Below are positions 11,520-23,328 of a DNA stretch of 64,000 bases, one piece after another. The position numbers and the translations under genes were made by a program. Position 1 is the first letter of the stretch, and every line of letters starts with the position of its first letter. The stretch spans positions 1,860,001-1,924,000 of the forward strand of contig JAUZTG010000034.1 of NCBI GenBank assembly GCA_030734395.1, in the 5' to 3' direction. The stretch is from Sarocladium kiliense. Taxonomy: Eukaryota; Ascomycota; Sordariomycetes; Hypocreales; Sarocladiaceae. The notes below the pieces were generated by a model, which saw nothing but the letters and a program-made list of their open reading frames with translations, did no database searches and was not told where the DNA came from.

Positions 11520-12015
11520 GGGCCTAGATGATTTACTTTATACACGAATAAAAACTAGTAATCCTGATGTCAAGACCATATGGAGATGTGCCAAAGTCGC
11601 TCAGTGTTCTCAAGATGATGTCGCCCCTGCCCAAGACCGTCATAGCAGGTAGAGGCTGATATCTAAGGAGGGCGAATGACTATACGAAGAGTTCATTACT
11701 GTTTAGTTTCTATCATGTCTCATCAATGGCTGAGAGCTTTGGGCTTAGGACATGTTAGCACCCCCAGCTCAATGCACTTTGTCGTAGGGTAAGGGAACTC
11801 GGATCCGGGGGTTGCCCAGCAGCCCCGTTATCGCAACCCCGGACTCCAGGCTGATAAGGTGGGTAACGTGGGCTTCGTCACCAGACCACGACTCGATTAT
11901 ACTGTCTCTCTTCACGCATCTCGCTCACTATCGCCCCCTCCCAAAACCCTCCCTCCGACAAGTGTTCTTATCAATCATTTCAACGAGCACCCTGCGCCCC
12001 TGCTTCGACGCTACA
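11520..12015 (+). other. Intergenic; SYG1 terminator region and aminopeptidase promoter
   Basis: No gene is visible in these 496 bp. The final 130 bp are C/T-rich on the plus strand, as is common just upstream of fungal start codons. Confidence 0.3.
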
Positions 12016-13745
12016 ATGACAAAACACACTCCCGGCTTCCTCTCCAAGCATTCCTCTATCATGTCCCTCCGCCAGAGGTCCTTGGCTTCCGAGCCTGCGA
12101 CACCGACACCTCGTGCCGAGCCGCCGAAGATGCCAACGCGAACCAAGAACTTTGTTCTTGCGGATATGGAGGGTCGCAGCGCACGGGAGAATAGAGTCTG
12201 CACCTCCTGCATCGGCAAGCTTGCTCCGCGTGAGGTTGATCAGGTCAACTGGCACCTCCCTGCGGAGCAGACTTGTCGGCTGTGCGAGGTTGCCGATTGC
12301 AAGCCGGAGGCGTTCACCCAGCCTTTCTGCAGCTTCTTGCAGGAGAACCCTACGATCTTCCACACTGTCGACTACTTCCATACCAAGCTTGAGCATCTCG
12401 GTTATCAGGAGGTGAGTCACGATGACGCGATGCACTGCTGTCGCAATAGATTCTAACTTTGTACCAGATCTCGCCGCGCGATTCCTGGGAGGAGAAGATT
12501 AAGCCTGGCGGCAAGTACTGGGTTAGCCGAAACGGATCCTCACTCATCGCATTCTCGGTCGGCAAGAGCTACAAGGCTGGAAATGGTGTGGGCATGATTG
12601 CTGGTCACATTGACGCCCTGACTGCCAAGCTGAAGCCCGTGAGCACCAAGCCCAACAAGGCTGGGTACGCTCAGCTCGGTGTTGCGCCGTATGCTGGAGG
12701 CCTCAACGCGACATGGTGGGACCGTGATTTGAGCATCGGTGGCAGAGTTGTCGTGCGAGACGAGGAGACGGGCAAGACAAGCACCAAGCTCGTCAAGCTG
12801 GACTGGCCTATTGCTAAGGTACCTACTCTGGCGCCGCACTTCGGTGTCGGCATGATGGGCCACAACAACGCAGAGACCGAGGCGGTTCCAATTATCGGAC
12901 TTGAGAGCTCCGCCAGCGACGCTGAAGCAGAGAGCCTGGGTCCTGCTGGTGCTTTCGTCAACACACAGCCACCAAAGCTTGTCAAGCTTATCGCGAAGGA
13001 GCTTGGAATTAAATCATACAGTTCAATCAAGAACTGGGAGCTCGAGCTGTTCGATACACAGCCTGCGCAAACTCTCGGCATGGATAAGGAGTTCATCACT
13101 GCTGGCCGTATTGATGACAAACTCTGCTCCTGGGCCGCTCTCATGGGTCTTCTTGCGGCCTCTGATAGCGAGGATGACGGTTACATCAAGCTTGTTGCGC
13201 TTTTCGATGACGAGGAGATTGGATCGCAGCTTCGCCAGGGTGCCAAGGGCAACTTCCTCCCCAGCACTATCGAGCGCATCGTTGAGGCCCTCAACCCCAA
13301 GTCCTTTGGCCCTAACCTCGTCAGCCAGACCTACGCCAAGTCATTCCTCCTCTCTGCGGATGTTACACACGCTGGTCACCCTAACTTCCTCGGTAACTAC
13401 CTCGACCAGCATGTCCCCAAGCTCAACGTCGGCCTTGTCATCTGCGGCGACAGCAACGGCCACATGACGACCGATGCCGTGTCAACGTCGATTCTGCAGC
13501 GCGTGGGCGAGCTCTCCGGCTGCGAGACCCAAACTTTCCAGATCAGGAACGACTCGCGCAGCGGAGGCACTGTTGGTCCTATGCTCTCGAGTGCTATGGG
13601 TGTGAAAGCAGCGGACGCTGGTCTCCCGCAGCTGAGCATGCATTCGGTTCGTGCGACGACGGGAGCGCTCGATCCTGGTCTTGGTGTCAAGTTCTTCAAG
13701 GGCTTCCTTGACAACTGGGAGAAGATTGACGGCGAGTGGCACTGA
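12016..13745 (+). CDS. M18 metallo-aminopeptidase, vacuolar aminopeptidase I (Ape1/Lap4) type with Cys-rich N-terminus
   Basis: Model: join(12016..12411,12468..13745), 557 residues, one 56 bp intron. The M18 metal and catalytic segments are all present: GHIDALTAKLKP, the WWDRDL aspartate, DDEEIGS, LSADVTHAG and LSMHSVRA, plus the RIDDKLCS block. By memory the closest yeast relative is Ape1 rather than the cytosolic aspartyl aminopeptidase Ape4. The family forms dodecamers that remove N-terminal residues. The N-terminus does not resemble the yeast Ape1 propeptide. Instead, C62, C65, C87, C90, C95 and C105 form CX2C..CX2C pairs like a small zinc-binding motif. A second in-frame ATG at 12061 (MSLRQRS) is an equally possible start and would leave all these cysteines in place. 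The function is solid; the N-terminal motif is odd. Confidence 0.92.
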
Positions 13746-15470
13746 GGGGGGAAATGATAAAGTCGCTGTTGACGAAGCGGAGGAAAGGACATGATTTTGA
13801 ATATATGAGCATGTATAGACGAGCGTGAATGCGATATAGACGATCTAGAATCCAGGCTTCTTCTACTTTCGGTAAACGCTGTGCCTCCCTTCGTTCAGTT
13901 TCCAAGGCGCGACTTGTTACCCCGTCATCGAGATTCGTTATGTCAGATCTGAGTGCAAGATTAGCTGCAGCGAGGCTGCCCTCTTAAGTATTCCCTACCA
14001 GGGTAGCGATAACCATGAGGATGATCTCTCAATCAGTACATCACCAGGAACCCATCGATTCCGTGAGTTTCGAATTGCCCAGGCGCTTTTCTAGCATCCT
14101 CCAAGGCCGGCAGGTGAAACGACCTTCACTGCCATCTTGTATCATCGACATGGCACGATGCACCCGGAGCTGGACCCCCGCACGTTGGCGCTACGGCGTC
14201 TGCGGAGTGGGCTCGGAGAATGGCCAGGCCATTCGTCCGCGCGTTGAGTTTGGAAGCGCCGGGAGGAGGAATGAGAAGATCCACAGAAGGTTTTTCGGTG
14301 GTCGTCGGCATGTTCTAGTGGATAGGGAGTAAGGGTCCGGGTCGTGTGATGTAGTGCAGTAGCCGACTCAAGCCCTCCAGTCCAGGGGCAGCCGCTTTGG
14401 CGTGGTTTGGAGAGATAGTGGCTGTTGTTGGAGTAACTGATGTTCGTACACTGAAGGCTTCTTGACGATCTTGCTGGTTCAACAGAAGGCCAGTCCGTGT
14501 TTCTCAAGCCGGGCATTGCGCCAGTGCATGCGATCACAGCGCACATCTTGTCGGAGGTATTTGCGTTGTCAGAGGGATACTTTGAGGATAACCAATCATG
14601 ATGGTCGCCTCTGCTGAGCATATTACCGTTGATCTTGATCTGGTCTGGACGAGCCCGGTTGCCGTCACGTAATGGGTCCAGCTAAGCCTCGTTGGCCAAT
14701 TGTGTAGCAGTACCTCTTGTGACCCCATTGATCCCTCTTTCTGTTCGTCATGTGGGTATTCGGACGTCCGAATGTATGTGCATGGAGCTGTTGCTCAGGC
14801 ATGATTGCTTTGATTGATCTGGGTCACAGTGTGCAGTCGCTCATTCGAATGCTTATAGAGAGGAAAAGCTGTTCAAACTAGACTGAGGGCAGCACACCCA
14901 ACCTTTATCAATTCAGTCTACACCCAAGTCTCGATCATGATGCACCTCGTCACATCAGACTGAACCCAAAGTTGTACTCAACTCTTAGCTCAAGCCTCCA
15001 AGTGCCTTGTGGCATCAGGCCGTCCGTCAAGCCCGACACCCTTACCCGATCTCGTTCTCTGGGTGTAAGTGTGTGTGGCAGCAGCTTACCCCGCATTTTC
15101 CTGATCCCCCGCCATCCCGAACCTCCGAACATGATCCCTCTGGTCAATCACCTCATGGACCCTCCCACCACCAAGCCCCCGGGAATAGAATGTGGACAAT
15201 CTGCTGTAAACGCAGTAGCTGCAGCCTCCGAAACCGCTGGACGCCACTTCAGAGCTAACTGAAACCCACAAGGCCACCGTTCGTTGAGATTGCCATGCCC
15301 TGCAAGATGCCGAGCTGCGTGCGACGGTGGTGCGAACCTGGTGCAACCTTCAACGGGAGACGCTCGGAGAGACACACACGAGACAAGCTTCCCACCTGTC
15401 CGAAGACAAGACGAGAGGAGAAGGCGAGAGGACAGAGAGAAGAGGGGAAAGACGCTCTCGTATGACGGCC

Positions 15471-15480
15471 ATAAATAAGG
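15471..15480 (+). promoter_or_regulatory. TATA-like element upstream of formate dehydrogenase
   Basis: ATAAATAAGG lies 300 bp before the start codon and just ahead of the C/T-rich leader. It would fit a TATA box if the 5' untranslated region is about 250 bases long. Confidence 0.3.
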
Positions 15481-15571
15481 GGTGCGTCTGCTGCCGGTGA
15501 TTTAAAAGCTTCTTCCTCCCCTTCCTCTTTTCGTTTCCTCTACCTCCTCCTTTCTTCATCATCTTGAACAT

Positions 15572-15589
15572 CTACTACTACTACTACTA
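15572..15589 (+). repeat. (CTA)6 microsatellite in formate dehydrogenase leader
   Basis: Six perfect CTA units are followed by a degenerate TTACTACTCC in the probable 5' untranslated region. Confidence 0.8.
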
Positions 15590-15780
15590 TTACTACTCCT
15601 CCAGGTTCAATTGAGGTTACCTGGTTGGTTGATTGATTGATTGCTTATACCAACAACGAGGTCATCGTCTTCGACACGTTGATATCCAGCATACTTCTCT
15701 CCTCTTCTTCATAAGAGTTCTCCTGCTCTCTTTTCTCCTCCTCATCAATCTCTCCATATATATCCAAATCCTCAGCCAAA

Positions 15781-17580
15781 ATGGTATCTTTTCGCCCCAT
15801 CTCCCGTTCTATGCCGCGGGCCGCTCTTTTCTCCTCCCTAGCCCGTTCTGCTCCCTCCAGAGCCTCCCCATTTGTGTCTTGTTCTTCCAAGCTCTCTTCC
15901 TCTCCCGCGGCTCTTTCTGCTTCTTCTACCCTCAGATCACGTATTTCTGCGACTTCCATTCGAGGACTGACAACTCAACGCGAAAAGGTCAAAGTTCTTC
16001 TGGTTCTCTACGACGGCGGCCAGCACGCCAAGGACGTAAGTTTACCCTAGAGCAACTGTTGTTTTTCGGACCGTCTCTCTTCTGCTGCTGCTGCAAACTC
16101 GACGATATTCAACTGCAACGAGCACCCAATGCCACCTCAACCCGGCCAATTCGCCAAACAACAACAAACCACACACCACCAGTCTTAAGTTCCTGTCAGA
16201 ATTACGTCGCCAATCGCCCACTGCGGGGTTACTGCAACCCCTGTAACTTCAGCTGCAGCCGATCGATTCGGGGAGCTCTCGGCACTTCCTCTAGCGGCTC
16301 CACAGTGTTGGCGCGAACCTCCGAACAGCGACTTACAGCGACTTACATCCTCGGACTCCCCTCGGCATCGACATCCAGCCACAGCAACAGTAGCAGCAGA
16401 ACCGGTCGATGAGATAGGAATACATACATTCTCTTGTGAATAACATGCTGATCCCACTCTCTTCTTCAGGTCCCTGAGCTTCTCGGCACAACTGAGAATG
16501 AGCTCGGCATCCGCAAGTGGCTCGAGGACCAGGGTCACACCCTCGTCACCACCTCCGACAAGGAGGGCGAGAACTCCAAGTTCGACCAAGAGCTCGTAGA
16601 CGCCGAGGTCATCATCACCACTCCGTAAGCCTCTTCCTTCTATCATACCATTGTCCATCCTAGCTAACCATCCGTCCAGCTTCCACCCCGGCTACCTCAC
16701 CGCCGAGCGCCTCGCCAAGGCCAAGAACCTTAAGATTGCCATCACCGCCGGTATTGGTTCCGACCACGTCGACCTCAATGCCGCCAACAAGACCAACGGC
16801 GGTATCACCGTCGCCGAGGTCACCGGCTCCAACGTTGTCTCCGTCGCCGAGCACGTCGTCATGACCATCCTCACCCTCGTCCGCAACTTCGTCCCCGCTC
16901 ACGAGCAGATCGAGCGTGGCGAGTGGGACGTTGCCGCCGTCGCCAAGCAGGAGTACGATCTTGAGAACAAGGTCGTGGGTACCGTCGCTGTTGGCCGTAT
17001 CGGTGAGCGTGTCCTCCGCAGGCTGAAGCCCTTCGACTGCAAGGAGCTGCTGTACTTTGACTACCAGCCCTTGAGCCCCGAGAAGGAGAAGGAGATCGGA
17101 TGCCGTCGCGTCGAGAACCTGGAGGAGATGCTTGCTCAGTGTGATGTTGTCACCATCAACTGCCCCCTGCACGAGAAGACCAAGGGTCTCTTCAACAAGG
17201 AGCTCATCTCCAAGATGAAGAAGGGTTCCTACCTCATCAACACCGCCCGTGGCGCCATCGTCGTCAAGGAGGATGTCGCCGCTGCCCTCAAGTCTGGTCA
17301 CCTCGCCGGCTACGGTGGTGATGTCTGGTTCCCCCAGCCCGCCCCTGGCGACCACGTCCTGCGCACTGCCAAGAACCCCTTCGGTGGCGGTAACGCCATG
17401 GTTCCTCACATGTCTGGTACTTCTCTCGATGCCCAGAAGCGTTACGCCGATGGTACCAAGGCTATTCTTACCAGCTACCTCACTGGCAAGCACGACTACC
17501 GCCCTGAGGATCTGATTGTCCACGGTGGCGACTATGCCACTAAGGCATACGGTGAGCGCGCTAAGATTGCCAGCAAATAG
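15781..17580 (+). CDS. FDH1: NAD-dependent formate dehydrogenase, with N-terminal mitochondrial presequence
   Basis: Model: join(15781..16035,16470..16624,16680..17580), 436 residues. The first about 68 residues are rich in Arg, Ser and Ala with no acidic residue, a typical mitochondrial targeting sequence; mature FDH sequence begins at [18 protein letters not shown] second in-frame ATG at 15811 still leaves a basic presequence. The GTVAVGRIG dinucleotide fold lies near residue 236, TARGAI gives the catalytic Arg, and [11 protein letters not shown] the catalytic His near residue 378. NCPLHEKT and [13 protein letters not shown] are also diagnostic. The enzyme oxidises formate to CO2 with NAD+, which serves formaldehyde/methanol and oxalate-derived C1 detoxification. 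The first intron is 434 bp, four to eight times longer than others here, and lies soon after the presequence, so alternative splicing deserves attention. The codons are C-ending and highly biased, suggesting strong expression. Confidence 0.95.
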
Positions 17581-18175
17581 GGGGTGTTCTCACAGGCTGG
17601 AGAAGGGAGAGGTAGGGAGGTAGGAGAAATATCTGCATGATTAGTTTATGAAAGTTTGGGAATTGGGTTTATGAAATTGTAAGCATTGTTTGCCATGTTT
17701 TGTTCACTATCGAACGGACGGGCATTGCACAGGATGGGTATGACAATGCAAATACTGCCGCAGAAGCGTGCAAAAACTCAAACACTTCCATCGTCTCTTT
17801 TATCTGTTGTTCTCAGTTTGTGCAAAGTATCCTGCGTGTTGATGCGGATAGTGGCTCAAGTGCTTTCTGTAGAGAGGTCACATTTAGGGTGACATTTGCG
17901 AGTTCAAGGATATACATGCCCACCTCATGGGCAAAGTCTTCTAATTATATGTCTGCTTCAATGCTCTCCAGTTGTCCGAATGATGCGCCAAACCGATGAT
18001 CAGATCCGATGCCAAATCATGCCTATCCTGACGACGCGAGCCATGTCATGTCTATGCGATATATACAACCCTGCACAATGCTCCGATCTAGCCCTCGCTA
18101 TAGGACTTTTCACCAATTGAAGGAATTTTGCAATACAGTTCCCGCTCGACGATTGATGACCTAAGAGGCAGGAAC
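17581..18175. other. Convergent intergenic region, no gene
   Basis: These 595 bp lie between the 3' ends of the formate dehydrogenase and the amino acid transporter. They should hold both terminators; no further feature is visible. Confidence 0.4.
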
Positions 18176-20078
18176 TCATTTCCAAAACTGCCACCATTTT
18201 CCTTCATCTCTATTGACGCCCTTGGAGACCCTGTCCCTGCCGCGTATCCGCCAGAAAAACACCGGGATACCCGCTACCACGAACGCCACCACAATGAGCG
18301 TTTGGATAGGCTGTGCGAAGACAGCGCGGCTGAGAAGAAACAGGCTCACGCAGCAGAAGATGATCGGTGTCGTGATCCACGTCTTGTATGGTCGTTCAAG
18401 GTTCGGCTCCTTGACTCGAAGAATGATGAGGCCCAAGACAGTGATGAAGTAGAATGTGTAGCCAGCAACGCCATAGAATGTCACGAGGGTGCTGAATTCG
18501 CCGACGATGCAGTATGCAGCTGTTAGAACGCTGTTGAGTATCAATGCGTAGACAGGTGTGTAGAAGAGTCCGGTGTCTTCGTCACCGAACACGGCAGCAA
18601 CCTTCTTCTTGAACCAGCTTCGTGAACCCAAGGTCGACATACTGCCACCGCCAGGCGTTTGATCCATATCGCCTACACCTAGTCTCCCGAATACTGCTGG
18701 GATATATCCCTCTTTCCCAGCGGCGTAGACCAGTCTGCTTGAGGTGAAGGTTGTAGAGTTTAGAGCACCGAAGCAACTAGCACTGACAATGAGCGCCAGT
18801 ACGAGACCGCCTACGGAGCCAAAGACCTTGGATCCAAACATGACGGCGATGGTATTTGAGGCGTTGATGTTAGCCATGGGCAGGACGAGAAAGTAGGAAA
18901 CGTTGGCGAGAACGTATGAGAGGATGACCAGTGGCATAGCTGTGTGAATGACTCGCGGGAGATCGCGTGATGGATTGCGGAACTCGCCAACAACATAGTT
19001 CGTCTGTGATAGTCAGCGAGTAAATTCTTTGTCGGAGGTTCTCAATGAGTATACTCACGTTGTCCCAGCCGTCGTATGCCCAGAGCCCGGCATACAAGGC
19101 GACGGCCCATCCCGAAACGTCGAATGTTGTATCCTTGAACCAATTCTGCTTCCATTCCTCATTTGCCTCGCCGTTCAAGGAGAATCCCGTGAAAGCCACA
19201 ACGACACCGAGAACCGTGACAAAGAGTAGGGCCACAAACTTGAGGAACATTAGCAAGTCATTGACCCTGGTTCCCACCCGGGTTGAGACGCAGTTGAGGA
19301 ACGTGACTATCGCCAAACCGACCAAGGCGACAGCCTTGTTAAGCCATGGGCTGATATCCTGCGCATCCGCTCCCAATATCGCCCTTGTCAGGTACTCTCC
19401 CATGATAATGCTGATGATGGCAGCACTTCCTGGCTTGAGCACCAGAACGGCAACCCACGTGAAGAGGAAGCCTGCCAGCTCTCCAAAGATCTTGGCGAGA
19501 TACACCTGCGCGCCTCCATTCAGTGGAATCGCACCACCAAGTTCTGCATATGACGCTGCACCAGTCCACGCGAGGACGCCAGCAACAACCCACACGATCA
19601 AGGCGGCACCTGGGGATCCGACTTTTGAGCTCACTTGGCTAGGTGAAGAAAAGATGCCGGATCCAATGATAAGACCGACGATAAGTGATAGGCCATTCAG
19701 ATATGTCAAGGTCTTGTTCTTCTCCAGCGAGCCTCCTCCTAAACCACCGTTCGGCCGAGCTGCTGATGTTGGCGCACCGATGGGCGCATATCCTCCTGCA
19801 TCAGCTGTGGAGCTCAGAGGGAACAAATTCGCAGCGAAGTCGAAAGTTGAGGACACTGAATATGAGCGGCCGTGCATGCCCCCGCGGGTAGCTGGGTTGC
19901 CATCGTCGAGAGGATCTTCTTCTTCTACGAGGGAGAGCCGGCGCGAGGAGGATATGCTGGGTCGGGAAGAGACATCAGAGACAGCGCCTCCATCCTGCAT
20001 CTGACTAGAGGAAGCGAGAGAAGCAAGCTCAAGGGAGTCGCGGGTTTGCGCATGGTTTGCGCCGCTGTAGTATGACAT
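18176..20078 (-). CDS. L-type amino acid transporter (APC superfamily, Mup1-like)
   Basis: Model: complement of 18176..19003 and 19059..20078, 615 residues with one 55 bp intron. The first about 125 residues form a Ser-rich cytosolic tail with SSRRLSL-type phosphorylation-like sites. The transporter core then begins at LTYLNGLSLIVGLIIGSGIF, whose GSGIF loop binds the amino acid carboxyl group in APC proteins. About twelve membrane segments follow, including SYAELGGAIPLNGGAQVYL and YAYDGWDN-like WAYDGWDN, cut exactly by the intron, then TNYVVGEFRNPSRDLPRVI. It should import neutral amino acids such as methionine or other large neutral residues at the plasma membrane; substrate is not decidable from sequence. 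It is divergent from FAM32A. Confidence 0.9.
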
Positions 20079-21067
20079 GATGGATGTGTCTTCAGATCGT
20101 CAAGTGGGAAGGAGGCGTTGAGGAGCGTGCGGCCGCGCTCAGTCGAGTATTGTGCTGATTAAAGAGTCGCGCGCATAGCGGACCATTCGATTAAAGAGAT
20201 GAGCTTCGTCTTCGTACAAATACGTGGTTGTGCGCGGCGTCGGGTGCTTTGAATCCCCCGCGCTGAAAGAGATCGTCGTGACGTAAAGGCCTTCGAGTCA
20301 GGGAGCCGGCCGCGAGAAGGGGCAAGGGATCGAGAACTGAGATTAAAGGATGTATCCAAGCAACAAGGCACGCAATAGTCGAAAGGATGAGCTAGCCACG
20401 GGCTGCTGGTGACGATGTGGTGATGCTGTATGTGGTGAAGAGCAAATGTCGAAAAGGGGGAGGAATGAAGATGGATGTTTGGGTCGATGCTGTGCAATGA
20501 GAGGAATGGTGAACAATTGGATTTAGGGGCCTCTCCCTCGCTAATTGGACCCTTGGCGGTACCTAGAACTGGATGACTGGGGCAGGTACCATCACGTGCC
20601 TGAGTTGTTTCATGCTTCGGGTAGCGAATGTGAAGCGAAGAACTCTTGCTTATTATATCTGCTGATTCTGTTCAGACTCTAATTGTTGCTTCAATTGAGT
20701 ACTACTAGGGAAGGAGTAGCAAATCCCATGAGCTTAAGAATCCTCCTCGGCAGTCGAGCTGGGCGAGATGTAGATCCTTGGCCCTCCATGTAGCAAATAG
20801 ATCGTTCAGCCCTGTACAGATGAAACAGTTTGCTTCTCCAGATTCAATTACGGATCAGTTCCTGGTCAAACAGACCGCACATCATTCCCAAATACCTGCC
20901 TTTTCGTGACATCTTCAAAGCTCGTCTCTGGACCTGAACTCGGACGAGTTCAACATCACGGACAGAAACGCTTACCTAATACAACTTCTCGTCAAGATGC
21001 CCCTCTAACACCTTCGCCCATACCTACCTTTCCTACTCTCTGCTCCATCCATCCATCCTCCGCAGCC
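20079..21067. other. Divergent promoter region between transporter and FAM32A homologue
   Basis: 989 bp separate the two start codons and no gene is visible. The region just before FAM32A is C/T-rich. The region upstream of the transporter is moderately G/C-rich. Confidence 0.35.
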
Positions 21068-21510
21068 ATGCCATCCGATGACTACGCGCCCCTTGGTGGC
21101 GGCGGCGCCCTCAAACTCAAAGGCGCCAAAGTCGACAAGAAGAAGAAAAAGAAGAAGGCAAAGTCCGACCTTGTCAAGAACCTAGCCGGCCCGGAAGGCG
21201 ACGAGTCGAAGACCAAGTCACCAGAACCCGAAGAGAAGAAGCGCGAACCGGATGTGGATTTTGTGCCACAAAAGACCGAGGCTGAGAGAAGGCATGAGGA
21301 GATCAGGAGAAAGAGGGTGAGTCAGCCAAACCTGCTGGGCTTCGATTCTTCCTGCTGACATTATGTGCGGTACAGTTGTTACAGATGGCGGAGGCATCTG
21401 GGTCGAGACCAGAATTGCTCAAAACACACAAGGAGAGAGTTGAGGAGCTCAACACCTACTTGTCGAAGCTGAGCGAGCACCACGATATGCCAAAGATCGG
21501 ACCGGGCTAA
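21068..21510 (+). CDS. FAM32A: FAM32A homologue (spliceosome-associated small basic protein)
   Basis: Model: join(21068..21316,21376..21510), about 127 residues. The N-terminal half is low-complexity and charged, with a run of lysines ([14 protein letters not shown]). The second exon carries the conserved core: [31 protein letters not shown], matching the KTHKQRVEEFN..L..L.EHYDIPKV signature of FAM32A. In humans FAM32A sits in the late spliceosome near the active site and promotes exon ligation. Two in-frame acceptors 9 bases apart (exon starting at 21376 or 21385) give products with or without three residues (LLQ). Confidence 0.85.
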
Positions 21511-21916
21511 AAGGGAAGGCGAATACATATACTGGCGAAATAGTTGCATCTGCTTGTTGGTCTGGAGTTGCTTTGGAGTTTTGGAATACCCTGCCTAGGC
21601 CACGATTCATACTTATCGGGAAGGGAACAACATTTTTGAATGTGATATATGATACAATGCTTCTGATATTTGATGTTCTTAACAATGTGTGCGATGTTAT
21701 TACGTCGCGATACCGACCAAGTCCCTTTGCTCCCACGAGTCCGCCCATGACTTTCTTCCATGATGATGCCGAAAGTGATCTACCCAGTCTAAATCCCCTA
21801 TGCCGAGCTGGCACATATGCCAAAGTCATGAGTTCATAATCCCCTTTGCCCCGTTAGGGACTGTAGTTCTAAAACCTCCTCGATGCTGATAGATGAAGAA
21901 ACGAAATAAGGCCACC
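21511..21916. other. Convergent intergenic region, no gene
   Basis: These 406 bp lie between the 3' ends of FAM32A and the Ser/Thr-rich protein gene. They are moderately AT-rich with no other signal. Confidence 0.35.
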
Positions 21917-23327
21917 TTATGCCATCAAGAGCATAGTGACGAGTCCTCCAACGAAGAGAGCCAGGCCAACGTTGGCGCGCAGGCTTGGGCCGGCGTCTTG
22001 GAGACTTGGGTCGCTCTCGCTGTCGCCAGTCTGCTCCGGCGGGTCGACGGCTACCCAAGAGGTAGAGGTGATGGTTGTGGTGCCGCCGTCTGGGCGGACT
22101 GAGGTGATTGTTTCCTTGACGGCGCTGGAGCTCATGTGAATGGTGGTCTTGGAAGGCCTGTCGGACTCCTCTGTAATTATGGTCAGTAGCTGTAGCATGA
22201 ATGATGACAAAGAGAATCCGGATCAGAGAAAAGGCCGAAAAGGCAAAAAGGGAGAGAAAAAAACGACATTGCTTTCGAGAACGTACCATGAGTGGTCGTT
22301 GTCTCTTGAGGCACCGTCGGAGCTGGTTCGCTCGAGGACGAAGAAGTTGAAGAAGAGGAGGGGACTGAAGAAGAAGAGAAAGATAAGAATATGGAAGATG
22401 AAGAAAATGAGGAGGGAGGTCCCTTCTCTGATGTGTACGTACCATCTTCCGAGGTGGTTGACTCGGGTTCGCTGGAGGTTGATGTTGTCTCAGGTGCTGC
22501 CTCGGTCGTAGACTCAACAGGCTCTTCGCTACTGGATGTCTCCTCCGGAAGTGCTGATGAAGAAGTAGGGACGTCGGTGGTTGATTCAGGAAGTTCCTCA
22601 GTGGTCGACGATGATGGAGGAATTTCCACGCTTGTTGACTCCACGGTATCCGTGTCCACAGGGGGTTCAGAGCTTGTCGTCGCTGGGTCTGAGCCAGGAT
22701 CCGTGGTCGTAGGATCCTGCTCCGCAGGATCGGAGGATACGGAGCCGTCACCAGTGACAGTGGTCGTCTCAGTCACGATTCCAGCACCACCATCAGTGGC
22801 TGACCCGCTGGGTGTTGAAGGCTCTCCAGAACCATCGTCCTGTCTCTTGACCAACTTTTCCCACGCAGTCAGCAACCACGTCTCATCATGACCAATGGCT
22901 TCGGCTCTGCCACTGTCTGATTTCGGCTTGCTCTGCTCCGGAAAGTACACACTGACTAGGCGATGAAAGGTCTCGGGTGAGGCGCAGCGAAGGATATCTG
23001 AGAGTGCTGAAGTGTTGTCCTTAGTCTGTTCCACGAGAGCCTTAATCTCGTGCTCCGTTGAGGCGTGGATCTCCTGGGAGCAAATAGATCGGTGTGGTCG
23101 TGATCGGCTAGATGCAACGAGGCCGAAACCTACCAGAAGACCCAGACCAAAGGTGACGGTAAAGCGGCGTGGGTTCATGATGCGGAATTTGGATTGAGGT
23201 GGTGAAGGCGGTTGGCTCTGTGTCTGTGGTAATGTCTTTGTCTTCAGAGCAGCCTTTTCGTCATGATGTGGTGAAAGTCCATCCTCCAGGTGCCTGTCTT
23301 GTTGATGTTGGTAGTTGAGGGGGGCCA
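21917..23327 (-). CDS. Ser/Thr-rich cell-surface-like protein with N-terminal signal anchor and C-terminal hydrophobic tail
   Basis: Model: complement of 21917..22170 and 22287..23328, 431 residues. I do not recognise the family. A basic/polar 55-residue leader is followed by one hydrophobic segment (about 56-73, FTVTFGLGLLVGFGLVA). Then comes a compact region with two cysteines (ICSQEIHAST..ILRCAS) and a long Ser/Thr/Pro/Glu-rich domain typical of O-mannosylated fungal wall proteins. The end is a hydrophobic segment NVGLALFVGGLVTMLLMA with almost no tail, as in GPI signals. Within the Ser-rich part a 78 bp stretch (22365..22442) has good GTACGT..CAG ends and keeps frame if removed, so it could be a retained or optional intron. 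Start ATG is at 23327-23328 region, the first in frame. A wall sensor or anchored mannoprotein is possible. Confidence 0.7.
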
Positions 23328-23328
23328 T

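Larger units (their letters stand above)
13746..15780. other. 2 kb intergenic region, includes formate dehydrogenase promoter and 5' leader
   Basis: I see no gene with coherent coding or homology. The last 300 bp look like promoter and leader: a TATA-like ATAAATAAGG at 15471-15480, a strongly C/T-rich stretch from about 15508, six CTA repeats at 15572-15589 and a GATT repeat near 15630. The long region suggests an elaborate or strongly regulated promoter. Confidence 0.4.

Noticed and set aside
16660..17523. 287-codon open frame antisense to the formate dehydrogenase
   Set aside because: It mirrors a highly codon-biased real gene; antisense open frames arise from such bias and the product is low-complexity Gly/Asp/Val.
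19045..20004. 319-codon open frame antisense to the amino acid transporter
   Set aside because: The opposite strand encodes clear transporter motifs, so this is a shadow.
21834..22751. Arg/Pro/His-rich frame overlapping the same gene in another frame
   Set aside because: Composition is an artefact of the TC-rich repeat; the spliced main frame explains the region better.
22391..22891. Acidic Ser/Val-rich frame on the plus strand at the Ser/Thr-rich gene
   Set aside because: It is the complement of a repetitive Ser/Thr/Glu codon run and has no independent signal.
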